A program made the position numbers and the translations under genes. From Coptis chinensis (taxonomy: Eukaryota > Streptophyta > Magnoliopsida > Ranunculales > Ranunculaceae): a stretch of 64,000 bases of DNA. The notes below the pieces were generated by a model. That model saw only the letters and a program-made list of their open reading frames with translations. It had not been told where the DNA came from and did no database searches. Numbering within the stretch: position 1 is the first letter of the stretch; each line of letters starts with the position of its first letter. The DNA is taken from assembly GCA_015680905.1 (NCBI GenBank), contig CM027384.1, positions 73,627,501-73,691,500 on the forward strand. The letters are read 5' to 3'. Below, one piece after another: positions 1-10,803 of this stretch.

Positions 1-64
1 TTAGAAAAAAAAGGAGGTAGATAATTCTTATCTTCTCTAACCCTCATGTTCTGTTCCATTTATG

Positions 65-280
65 GTAAAATCTTTCACTGCTAACAGTGTTGAGTTCAGA
101 AACGGAATTACTCCTTCTCTTCTCCTATCTTCATGCTTTGTTCTCTTTTCGGTTAAATCCTCCACTGATAACAGTGTTGAGTTCGGAAAAGAAACTAATA
201 CTTATTTTTTATCCTCCTCCTTCATTTTTTTTGTTTCCACTATTGGTAAAATCCTTCACTGTCTACAGTGAGAGTTCTTT
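65..280 (+). repeat. three imperfect repeats with a conserved small hairpin in the LINE leader
   Basis: A motif of about 30 bp recurs at 65-97, 154-186 and 246-280. Each copy contains CACTG, a 4-base loop and CAGTG. The loops differ (CTAA, ATAA, TCTA) while the 5 bp stem is identical. The surrounding text (TAAAATC-like before, GTTGAGTTC-like after) is also shared, so the units are related by duplication. They lie upstream of ORF1, in the expected promoter and leader region of the element. Confidence 0.7.
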
Positions 281-386
281 AGTGTAATCAAACCCTTCGA
301 CAATGGCGGTGGTACTTGAAAAAGAAGTTGGAAACGAAGCTTTTTGCCCATGAGCATTCTTAGGTGGGCAACCGTCAACCTCCCAA

Positions 387-2054
387 GTGATTGTTGCGGT
401 TGGAGGAACATCCACCGTTATTGATGCTCGAGCTCAGACGCAGACCCCTAGTGCTGCTCGAGGTATGTCTTATACTTCAGTAACAAAACCTCGATATGGT
501 CGTAATGTTGATGTAGCTTCTCTGCCAATTCCTGGCAATCAAGGTGGGTTTCCAACCATCTCTTTGATTGTGGAAGAAGTCGACAAAGGCATTGCTATTT
601 GTTCTAGGTCTCTGGTAGGAAGACTGGACTTAACAAAGATTAAACTAAATAGGGTTCAAACTTTAGTGATCGAGAAATGGTGCCCCGAAAGGGAACTGGC
701 AAATTAATTACGCCTCTGGGAAGGGGCTATCTAATGTTTAGGTTCGATTCTTAGGATGAATAGATCATGGGTTTTTGATTCTCAAGTGCTTAGATTACAA
801 AAATGGACCCCCAATTTTTAAACAGAAAAGGAAGTTCAATCTCATGCAGCTGTTTGGGTACGATTCCCAGGCATTAGCTTGGAGTACTGGGAAGTCAGAA
901 ATCTATTGGCAATGGGTCGTGCAATGGGTAGACCCATTCATGTTGATGAAACCACTACTAAGAGGGAATTGGGTTACTTTGCTAGTGTTTTTGTGGATAT
1001 TGATATGTCTAAATCTATTCCTGATAAGCTTTGGATTAAATCAAAGAAACATGGGATTGGTTTTTGGTAGAAAGTGGTGCTGGGAAAGATTCCTGATTTT
1101 TGCAATCATTGCAAGTCACTTGGTCATCTGGTAGGGAGCTGCAGATCTTTGAAGAAGGATTTGGCTAAAAACAAAGATACTAAAGTTGTTGTTGTTGTCC
1201 CTGACAAGGACGTTATGGTTGGAACTGTTACTGGTTCAACTGCAGCTGAGAAACCTATATCTAAGAGCCAAAAAAAGAAGTGGAGAAAGAAGTATAATAA
1301 GAGTAACAAGGGTACGTCTGGCGCCAAAGATTCTCAAGGATGTGAGACACTTCAAGTAACACCCCCCTGGCCCTACAATATCACCGCCAGTCCCTGATGG
1401 CAGTACAGTAATTGAACTACAAGCTCTTCCTACTGCAGTAAATGAAAAAGCTTCAAATCCAGTTATTGCTGTTAGTGAGGAAGGCTGTATTTCAACGGCT
1501 GCCGAGGTAGTAACAACTCAGAGCTCACCAACAGTGGCAAACAATTCAGGGATGATCGAGTGTTCGATTGATAGGAATGCAAGCATTGTTAATCATCATA
1601 GTTCTCCTGGTGATGACAATACTGCTACTCATTATTCACCTCAAATAATGATTGATGGGGTGATTTCTTCATTGATCTCCATGGTGCTAACGCAGATGCC
1701 TCGGTTCTTCAATCTGAGCATGTCTTGGGGTTGAATGGAAATGGTGAGGAGTCAGCCACTCCAGAAGAACTACTCAGTGTGGTAGTGTCGGATAGCTTTG
1801 AAACCTAAGAAGTGGTGCCAGTTGTTCAAACTCTTACTACTTCAGTTTCTATGGAAGCTGCCGCACCCCAAGGTCAAGTTGTCTCCGGGCGAGGCGGTCT
1901 TCACAAGGTGGGTTGACATGGCTGAAGGTCAAGATGATGGCTTCATCCCAGTTTCACATAAAAAGCCTAATAAAGGTGTTAAGAACAAAGTCATTGCTCC
2001 ACCACCAACAACTAGGTCAAGACAACAAGTTACTCCTCTTCCAACTAGTCTTTA
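387..2054 (+). pseudogene. LINE ORF1 (nucleic-acid-binding, zinc knuckle)
   Basis: ORF1 of the LINE. The best preserved stretches are a DUF4283-like segment near 870-1070, with EYWEVRNLLAMGRAMGRPI and HVDETTTKRELGY, and a zinc knuckle at about 1095-1140 reading CNHCKSLGHLVGSC (CX2CX4HX4C). A lysine-rich tail follows at about 1260-1310. Beyond it the frame is open only in short pieces, up to the ORF2 start. In this family ORF1 coats the element RNA. Several frame breaks show that it is decayed. Confidence 0.75.
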
Positions 2055-5000
2055 ATGAAGATTGTTTATTGGAATATTAGAGGTACTATTAAAAATAATG
2101 CCGTAGCTAGATTGAAAGTCATCTTAAGTCACTTCAATGCTGATTTTGTGTGTCTTGCTGAGCCTATGGTTAAAGTTAGCAGTATATCATTATTCTTCTT
2201 GGGTTTAACTAATTATGATTGTCAGTTTCTTCATAACGAGGATAATGGGAATAAAGGAAATCTCTGACTCCTTTGGAGGAGAGGTATGAATGTGACTCTT
2301 GCTGCTAAATCCTCTCAACATATTTCTGTTTGGTATGAAGGTTGCTTCCTCTCTTTTGTCCATGCTAGAAGTAATTTAGTGTTGAGAAGGGACCTGTGGA
2401 TTGACCTTCAGGCCTTGTACACGGATAACCCGTGGCTTTTGATTGGAGATTTTAATGCTATATTGAAGTCTTTTGAGAAAAGAGGTAGACGACCTCCTAG
2501 TAGCGCTGCCATGAATGAATTTATTTCAACAGTAAATTCTTGTCATCTATCGGAATGTGGCTATAGTGGAGTTAAATTCACTTGGTGTAATAACCAACAT
2601 GGTACAAATAGAGTTTTATGCAAGTTGGATAGAGCTCTATGCAGTGAAGGTTGGTTGGATAAATTCCCTGGATGGCGGTATAAAGTCCTATGTAGGTTGG
2701 GATCAGATCATTCTCCATTGCTTGGTAGTAATGTGGTGGTACCTAAACCAAGTAATATACCTTTCAGATTTGTGAAAGCATGGACCCACCATGAAGCGTT
2801 CCTCGGGTTTGTTAAGAGTTACTGGGAGCAACAGTTGGTGGCAACCCCAATTCTGACTCTTGTCAAGAAGCTCAAAAGGTTAAAGATTGCTCTTAAAGAA
2901 GGGAACTGGGATGTTTTTGGAAACTTGGATAGTAACATAGCGAAGGCCCAGGTGGATTTCATTGAAGCTCAAGTTATCTTTGACAAGGATCCTGAGAACA
3001 TGAGTTTGAGTCTTGAAATCCAAGGAAAAGAGCTCCATCTAGAGTAAGCTTACCTGAATAAAGAATCTTTCTTGCGCCAAAAAAGCACTATTCAATGGGT
3101 AAATGAGGGGGCAAGAAACTCGGCCTTTTTCCATGCTACATGTAAAATGAGAACTACGAGATCTCTTATTGCCGAGCTTACTACAGAAGATGGCACCAAT
3201 CTCATCACCCAAACAGACATCCAAAATCATATGGTAGACTATTTCCAGAATAAGTTTGCATATGAAGAAGTGGAGATTGATTATTCTCTTCTTAATCTCA
3301 TTCCCCCTCTTGTAATAGTTGAAGATAGTCTGATGCTTAAGGCGATACCCTCCTTTGTTGAAGTACAAGATGTGGTTTTTAGAATGAAAGCTGATAGCTC
3401 ATCTGGGCCGAACGGTTTTCAAGGTCACTTTTATCACAAATGTTGGCCGATAATCAAGAATGAAGTGTATTGGGCAGTTAAGTCTTTCTTCTTGGAGGGG
3501 CACATGCCCAATGGAGTGAATACCAATTTCTTAGTTCTTGTGCCGAAAGATAAGAATGCTACCAAAGCCTCGCAGTTTAGGCCTATATGCATGTCTAATT
3601 TCTTTGTAAAGATCCTTTCCAAAGTCTAACAATTGAGGTTAGAAGTGATTATTGGGAAACTTATCTCAAAAGAACAGTATGGGTTCATAAGAGGCAAGTG
3701 TATATAGTCAAACATCGGGTTAGCGTCCGAAATGGTGAATGAAATGCACAAGAAAAGATATGGTGGATCAGTGGGCCTCAAAATTGATATCACTCAGGCA
3801 TACCACATTACTAGTTGGGACTTTCTTCATCAAGTTATGCTCAAGTTTGGGTTTTGTGACTGGTGGTGCAGTAGAATCTTTGTGATTATTAAAAGTGCAA
3901 AGATATCCATTTTAATAAATGGCGGTCCTTGTGGCTTCTTGAATGTTGGAAGGGGTTTGAGATAATTAAGGAGACCCAATTTCTCCCCTTCTCTTTGCTT
4001 TGGTTGAGGATACTTTGAGCAGAGGGCTAAACTCATTGAGAACTCTAGGCATTTCTAAGCATTTTGTCACTGTTAAAGGGTTTCCTGCTCCAACGCATAT
4101 CATTTTCGCAAATGATATCTTTGTTTTCCTCAAAGGGGAGCTGAAGGGCATTAAAGCAATTGCCAAACTGTTGGAGTCGTATTAGAACTCTTCGGGTTAA
4201 TACATGAACAGAAACAAAAGCAAGATGTTCTCGGGGCATATTAGTGCTACAAGGTTACAAAGAATCAAAGATGTTATGGGGATTCAAGTGGGAGTATTAC
4301 CTGATAGATACATGGGTGCTCCATTAATTCAAGGTCGGGCAACCAAAGCGCACCTTTCTTGCATCACCGATAAGATTAAACATAGGCTTGCCAGCTGGAG
4401 GGGTATATTGTTGTCCTTTCAAGGTAGAATAATGTTGATCAAATCGGTTCTTGGCAGTATTCCAGTCTACAATATGAGTGTTTTCAAATGGCCCATGGGA
4501 ATAATAAAAGAATGTGAAACTTTAATGAGAACTTTCTCTGGTCGGGAAATCCTATGGAGAGTAAGAAAATCACAGTTGCTTGGGAAAAAGTCTGCAAACC
4601 TTATGATGAGGGAGGGCTAGGAATTAGAAGGCTGAGAGAGGTGAATTTGTCACTCTTAATGAAGCTTGCTTGGCAAGTCCTCACAGGTAAAGATGAGTTT
4701 GCTTATTTCATGCGGCAAAAGTACTTCAGTCGTACGTGCTGGTGACTTTATAAGCAGGCATCATGTCACCACTACTATTGGAGGTGGAATTAAATGGGCT
4801 TTGGGTGAGGTGCTGGAGAGAACCGAATGGATCCTTGGTGATGGGAGATCGGTCAGTTTGTGGCGGGACAAATGGTTGGGCACCCACTCACTGCAACATC
4901 AGTTACACCTACCTCATGGGGCTTTGAAATGCCTCAAAGTAAAGGTTGGTGATCTCATCGTAAATGGCCAATGGTCTATTCCACAATCAGTTCATAATAT

Positions 5001-5828
5001 TTTTATGCACGTGGGGATGCATGAGATCCAACTACCAACTCTAAACTTGCAAAGAGCAGATTATAGAAAGCGATGTAGTTCTTATGTTAAGCATCTTTGG
5101 TTGTCTGCAGTAGTTGGAGGCATGGTTACTCTATGGAAGCATTGGAACCTAATTGTTTTTTAGGACAAGAAGAACAACTTCAGGTGGTGTCAGAAGCAAA
5201 TCATAAATTCAGTACAACAATCCAATTTTTTATCGAAAGGTACAATGAAGAACTCTGTTCGAGACCTTATAGTATGTGATTAAAAATTGGAATGTTCCTT
5301 GTAAGCCCAATAATGCTTCCGTTGATCAAAGAATGCAAATGGTGCCTCCCCTCACCTGGTTATATGAAAGCAAATTGTGATGGAGCGACAAAAGGCAATC
5401 CTGGTCCTGCTGGGATAAGTGCAACCTTTAGAGATGACAAAGGAGAATTCCGATTAGTCATGTGGAAAAAAATTGGTGTGAATACCAATTATTTGGCGGA
5501 AGTGCTTGCAATTTTGGAAGCTTTGGAAGTAGCCTTGGAGCGCGAATGGGTAAATATCTTAATAGAGTCTGATTCCTCTGCTGCAATTAAGGCTTTTGGG
5601 ACTGGTAAGTTGCCTTGGTGGCTAACACAAAGGTGGGAGAACTTTAAGGGAAAGGTAGTTAATTGTATCTTCACCACCACATGGAGAGAAGCCAATTTCT
5701 CGGCTGATCTTGCAGCAAACAAAGCGACTACAATGCCATCTACCCAGACCTATCTGTTTGAAGGAAGGCCAGCTTGGATATTCAAGTGGGAATCTCCTCA
5801 CTTAGCATATTTTCGGTTTGTGAACTAG
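2055..5828 (+). pseudogene. LINE ORF2 (endonuclease, reverse transcriptase, RNase H)
   Basis: The ATG at 2055 begins MKIVYWNIRG, the typical start of an APE-type endonuclease. The endonuclease continues through LIGDFNAIL (about 2440) and a histidine-bearing GSDHSPLL (about 2700). The reverse transcriptase includes SSGPNGFQG (about 3400), FRPICMSNF (about 3580), YGFIRGKCI (about 3680) and the catalytic box near 4105-4125. That box reads FAND, where plant LINEs normally have FADD. A zinc-finger and RVT-like tail follows. The RNase H lies at about 5365-5740, with KANCDGATKGNPGPAG and ESDSSAAI. The frame is broken by stops or shifts near 2267, 3047, 3629 and 3965 and again downstream. Both the broken frame and the catalytic D-to-N change argue that the enzyme is dead. 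Confidence 0.85.
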
Positions 5829-6047
5829 TGGTAGTGTACATGATTGGTAATGGTATGGAGGATCTACCTAGTAGGGAAGTCATATCCATTACAATGATGC
5901 AGTCCCCTCTATATAGGTTTTTCCCTTTTATGTTGTTTCTCTCATCTTACTTTCTCCTTCACCTACCAATCTACCATGTAACTTTTCTCTTTCTTATTAA
6001 TAAAATTTCAAGCTCACTTCAAAAAAAAAAAAAAAGAAAAAAAGACT

Positions 6048-8340
6048 GGAGTCTTCTACTGTGTAATGATTCAGGATTTCAGCCTTCCAGATAGACCAAC
6101 ATATTCCACTTTATCTAGACTTAATTTTATCGATCAGAAAAAGGAAAAATTGTTTGGCGATTTGGTATACTTGAGTCTTAGACTTATTTTAGGCTTATGT
6201 TAAACTTCATTTTCTTAGAGTTTATCACCAATACTGCACTAACCAATATCCACTAATCCACTGTATTGTTTGGACGTGTCTAATAACTAATTAGCTATCT
6301 GCTAGAGCTGAAGCGTGAAGATCAAAGACTGCTTCTGTTTTTAGATTAGGGTTAGGTAGGGATAACAACCACTTATATAATTGGTCTAAGCCATTATATT
6401 TAAACCTTTAGAAAATTTTATCTAGGTACCACCTAGGGGGTTATTGGGTTCAAAGCATAGCTAGTAATTCGCCGTTTAATTCGCGAATTATTCACGTATT
6501 ATAAGGATTTCCGTATAAAACGAACAAGATGGCGAATATTTGAAAGATGTGGTTTAATACACGAATTTTGGACTGGGCTTATTATTGCCAAATTATAATG
6601 TCCGAATTCTTAAAATTAAAAAAAAAAGGGGACTTTTATTGTAAAAGTTGGAAACTGGAAATGGAAACTCTCGTACTTTAATACTTGAAAAACTCAACCG
6701 ACTAAAAAAGTAAAGATTAAAGAACCCCTAAATGCTTAGACTAAAGAATAAGAAAATCATGTGTTTAGTTCTTGAAGGCTTTAAGCCATAGCTAGAAAAC
6801 ATATTCCACCATTTTTTACTTCTTGAAGCCATAGCCTTGAAAATCAAAACTCAAAAGCAATCTTGTTTACTGGGAATGGATGTGTTGGTTGTACGTTTTT
6901 TATTTTGTTTGTATTAGTAATAGTAAGTAGAACAAAAATTTTGACATTTGTATTATTTTTTCATGAATAAAATTGTAAAAATAAAAATAAAAACGTTATA
7001 TCAAAGTTTTAAATGTAAAATATATAGCCGAATTTTAAAGGAATGCATGCATATTATACCCGTTTAAAACACGTATATCGTATTTTTGCCGTTAACGTTT
7101 TATTGGACCGAATATTTAAAAGTATTATTATTAAACATTTCGAATCTTAGGCGAATAATTTCCGTATCGAACTTTTGTCGTCCACGAATTTACTATCTGT
7201 GTCTTCAAAGACCTATTTCCTGACTCCTAGACCATGAACCATAAAGGCAGAGATGCGTCCGTAATTGTGAAATGTAACTTGTGCCAAGGTCTTGGGAATA
7301 TGTGAATCAAGCGGTCCTTTGTTACAAAAAAGATTCATCTGTTCGTCAGGTTATCTGAACTATTTTGTCATAATGTACAGTATTTGTGTTAACTCAGTTA
7401 TTATGTGAAACGCTGGAACTGAGGTGTATCAACTGACAAAAAGAGAAACAATGGCTTATTTGGAGTGGTAATTGCTGACAGAGATATGGGATGGGACATG
7501 CAATACTAATTTTCTGGTTAATGCATAAGTACTTGCTTGCGTGGTTTCACTTATTACATAAGTTTCTTTTGAGTATCATATAGATTGCCCTTAGCTGTTA
7601 GGTTGTCTCTATAGTTAGCACTTGCGAGAAAGTAATGTACTGGTGGTAGATACCATTTCATTCTAGAGGGAATCTGTTAAAGTGGCTATCTCAAAACACA
7701 TGCACGCACTCTGATAATTTATTCCTAATTTAATATTAAATTTCTATTTATCAAAGTCTTAAAAAATCTTGGAGTAGTATTAGGTTTTACATATCTTCTT
7801 GAAGAGTCTATGTGTTAACGAGAAAGCAGTACTTTGTATCTCGTGGGAGTATTTATCCGTGTTCAATTGCTCAATTTGTCCAAACAACAGTTTCTAGTTG
7901 CCGTGTGGTTCGCTGTTTGAACTATTGTGCGGCCTTTCAAACCGAGGGAAAAGAGGTAGAGAGTTAACCTCCCCATCTCTAGTAATATGCAGGTATCTTA
8001 AACTCTAACTAAGAGCAGCTGGTTAATTCTTACTCAGTCTCTGATTCACAAGAGATTAGGAATTTTTTTAGCTGAAGATGAAAATTTGAGTATCTCTAGG
8101 TTAATTGACAAGAGATGACTAGATAAGGCATTTCCTTTAAAATGTTCTGTATTGTCTGTGTTAATAAGGTTTTTCTGAAATACAAGTTAAGTAATTCAAT
8201 GGAAAAAGATTTTGTTCACAATTTTAGGGCTCAGACTTCTGAATTGTTCATCTCATAACCACTTGCAGTTAAACTGCCAAAATAAAACGAAAAAACCTAA
8301 AACAGAATCACCAAAATCACCAAATTCTGGTTTCTGGAAT
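6048..8340. other. AT-rich intergenic DNA, no gene seen
   Basis: No ORF of convincing length or similarity is present on either strand. A stretch at about 6470-7190 has a distinct texture, with repeated CG-containing words such as GCGAAT, CCGTAT and ACGTAT in an AT-rich background. Similar words near 6480 and 7150 are in the same orientation, so they do not form inverted ends. It may be an old, unidentified repeat. The last about 130 bases before 8340 would be the 3' UTR of the following minus-strand gene. Confidence 0.5.
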
Positions 8341-9468
8341 TTATTTCTCTCTCAACGTCTTAGTTATGGCAAAAATAGCTCCAACCACAGCGACGATTAC
8401 TCCAGATATTATAATTGTTGACTTGAGTTTCTGTGTGGCATCTTTCCTTTCCTGTTGTTGATTCTCTTTCTTGGCTTGGGCTTGCTCCTGCAAGGTAAAA
8501 ATTCAAATATATTATTGGGTAAATGGCGTGCACACTTATTTTCTTTTACTGGCATTACGTATTTACATGCACATTTAACACTCAGTATATTGTTTCATAC
8601 CGGACTGTGCTGGGGGCGTAGTCATTTGGTTTTGTTACGTGTGGATATATTTCTGAAAAAGTCTGAGGTTCGTTTTAATACACTTGTTAATACGCAGTCT
8701 TAAACATTATCGAAGGGAATCGTTTTCATCAAAATGGGATTGCCAAAAGAGTAATGATTTAGAGAGGGTACCCTTACCCTCAGTCCTCAGCCTTGTTATT
8801 GAGGGTGAGATTTTGGATCCTCAGAATAAGACATACTTCATTATGCAAATATCAATCCAACGGTAAAAAGTGTCATAAAAAATATGTTGCTTTAGTACCC
8901 TTTCACCCTTTGAAGAATTTCTCTTGCCAAAATCACGTAAGCAGGCAGCAGGCAATATGCAATGCGCGTACATTCCAAATAAAAGCAATAAATAGCTGAC
9001 ACATTATGTGATTATGGCGCTCTGGCAGCACCATATGGTGACATAGGTTTAAGAAGACCTATTTAACGCAAAAGATGTATAGAAATGAAGAAATCCCTCC
9101 GGAAACATAAACTTAATCGTCCTGCAACCCAACTTTTGGCAACATCAGTCCAAACTCCAAAGACACCTCTCATCCATAAAAATCAATTTAACTAAACTTT
9201 TCTTAATGACATGCATGATCTCGATTATATTTAATTATTATTATTTTTTTTCCAAACGAAGATCATTTATAATCACAATGAGAAGAGTATTGTATTGTAC
9301 ATCATAGCTTGGAATTATCCATGAAAGTAGGTTAGTTACCTCATATTCCTTAGATTGAGCTACTACAGAGGAAATCGGATCCGCGGTAAATTCCATAGTT
9401 GTGGCCCGAGTTAAATCTCCAACAACATCGGCTTCCGGAAATTCTTGTACCCTTGTTGGACTTGCCAT
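8341..9468 (-). CDS. small two-exon gene, putative tail-anchored membrane protein
   Basis: I assembled this gene from two exons. Exon 1 is 9340-9468 (43 codons, MASPTRVQEFPEADVVGD to SKEYE) and ends in GAG followed by GTAACT. Exon 2 is 8341-8487, preceded by TTGCAG, and ends in TAA. The phase is 0 and the total is 91 aa. The N-terminal half is hydrophilic. The middle is rich in K, Q and E (EQAQAKKENQQQERK), and the C-terminus carries one hydrophobic helix (TIIISGVIVAVVGAIFAI) followed by a short basic tail, TKTLREK. That layout fits a tail-anchored protein inserted after translation into a mitochondrial, plastid or ER membrane. I do not recognise the family and give no function. The splice sites, open frame and membrane helix make it more likely real than chance. 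Confidence 0.7.
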
Positions 9469-9530
9469 TTTCTGGGATTAAATTTGTTAAAATGTTCTAA
9501 AAAGGGCAGTGACAAAGGAAGAGCAAATAA

Positions 9531-9549
9531 AGAGAGAGAGAGAGAGAGA
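9531..9549 (-). promoter_or_regulatory. CT-repeat tract in the presumed 5' UTR
   Basis: The plus strand reads (AG)9, so the minus strand reads (CT)9. It lies 62-81 bases upstream of the start codon of the tail-anchored protein gene. CT-rich tracts are common in plant 5' UTRs and core promoters. Any regulatory role is inferred. Confidence 0.45.
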
Positions 9550-9559
9550 CGAAGGTGCC

Positions 9560-10106
9560 TCCAACAATCTAAATTCTATTAGCGCTATGGTGCAAAGGTA
9601 CCAACATGAATGTAGGTCACACGTAGCAATCTGTTTCGGAACTTCCGTGATTATGGTGTATTGGTGTTTCTAGAGTGGATCGTGTCACTGGCTTGAATTT
9701 ATTTTTCCTTTGAAGTTTAAACTTTAAACTGCATGTACGCAAAAAATGTAGGAGAATCAACCAATTCAAACAAAACCTTGTGTGGACCTAAATACTGTCG
9801 ATGAGTTTGGTTGGCAGGCCATCTCTCAATGCCTGTCCAAGGCCCTTCATTAAATTCATCGTGTCATTAGCTCAGGCCCAAGGCCGGTCGATTACGAACA
9901 GTCCCTTAAGTATAGAACGGGGTACGTAGTTCTTGGATTTCTTAGTATAGTTTGTTTAGTGACTAATCAATCTTCCTCGCCGTTTTTTTTTAAGGTAGAT
10001 TATGAGTTTATGCCGGAACATACGTACGTACACCTCACAAGAAAATGCGTAGATATACTTCAACTATTTAAACTGACCTGTGGTGTCATCCCTTCACACT
10101 GTTGTA
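9560..10106 (+). repeat. upstream region of P450 copy A1, duplicated element 1 of 3
   Basis: This stretch is clearly similar to 42495-43317 (upstream of A2) and to 35854-36310. Shared words include CAATCTAAATTCT, AATGTAGGTCACACGT, TTTAAACTGCATGTA, ATCAACCAATTC and CAAGGCCC. It holds the empty site (ATTCAAACA at 9764-9772) of the MITE found in the A2 copy. It therefore marks the left border of a segmental duplication that carries the P450 gene. Confidence 0.8.
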
Positions 10107-10218
10107 ATGGCTTGACCAGCATATCTGTTAAGATGGTTCATGGTTGGCAGAGCAACAACTAACATTTTCTTATCATCTCTTCGACTCTTCCCACTCTCAT
10201 TTCTTATCACTTTCTTTG

Positions 10219-10803
10219 TGTTGTGAATAATTAACTGCGGAAACAACGTTACCCACACCAAACGGATCAATCCTACACAAAGATTGATCTTTCTCAATAG
10301 ACAAGACTTCAACACCCTCCAAGCAATATCCCAACACTTCTCAATATCAAATAACAAGCATATGAAATAAAACAATCAATGTAAAAGAAGAACAAACCAC
10401 AAGGCGAGATATATGGTGGTTCGGCAATTTTGCCTACTTCCACACCGCGAGTTCCAAGCTTTACTAGATGTCGAGATGGCGATTACAAGTCTCTCTCAAT
10501 TCACTCACAAAGAATGAACACTCAACTCACAAAGAATTGTTCTCTTGTAATCACTCTCTTTCTTGGTTTTGGAAAAGTTAGTTTTTCAAAAAAAGCGATT
10601 TTGTTTTTATACCAAAAACCAAAAATGCATGATTCTTTGTGCGAGGCCCGAAAAAGACTGGAAGGCTGGCGCGGCCCGGTGTTAAAGTCATGGCCATGGC
10701 GGGCGCTTTTCTTTGGGGCATCTAAATCAACGGAGTAGTGGCCGAGTCGGCGCTTCACTCGGCCTTGGTAGCGCTCGGCCGTGAAAAATGAATTTTCTCT
10801 ACA
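10219..10803 (-). repeat. left LTR of the Copia element (3' LTR by element orientation)
   Basis: The 585 bp repeat starts TGTTGTGAATAATTAA on the plus strand and ends TTTTCTCTACA. It aligns along its length with 15064-15663. The adjoining purine-rich tract is on the minus strand, just inside position 10804. Confidence 0.9.

Larger units (their letters stand above)
1..6047 (+). mobile_element. L1-type LINE, near full length, decayed
   Basis: This is a plant L1-clade non-LTR retrotransposon. In order it shows a 5' leader with repeated small hairpins, an ORF1 with a CCHC zinc knuckle, an ORF2 with an endonuclease, reverse transcriptase and a C-terminal RNase H, and a 3' end of A-rich tract at about 6019-6047. 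The RNase H after the RT is a known feature of many plant L1 elements. The reading frames are broken several times in both ORFs, so it is not autonomous. The 5' end may lie at or just left of the window edge, so the 5' target-site duplication could not be tested. Confidence 0.9.

Noticed and set aside
6470-7190. A possible DNA transposon with CG-rich ends
   Set aside because: The similar words near 6480 and 7150 are in the same direction, and no target duplication or inverted ends could be fixed.
9241-9339. Unspliced continuation of the tail-anchored protein ORF to 9241
   Set aside because: The GTAACT donor after GAG and the matching exon at 8341-8487 give a better C-terminus with a membrane helix.
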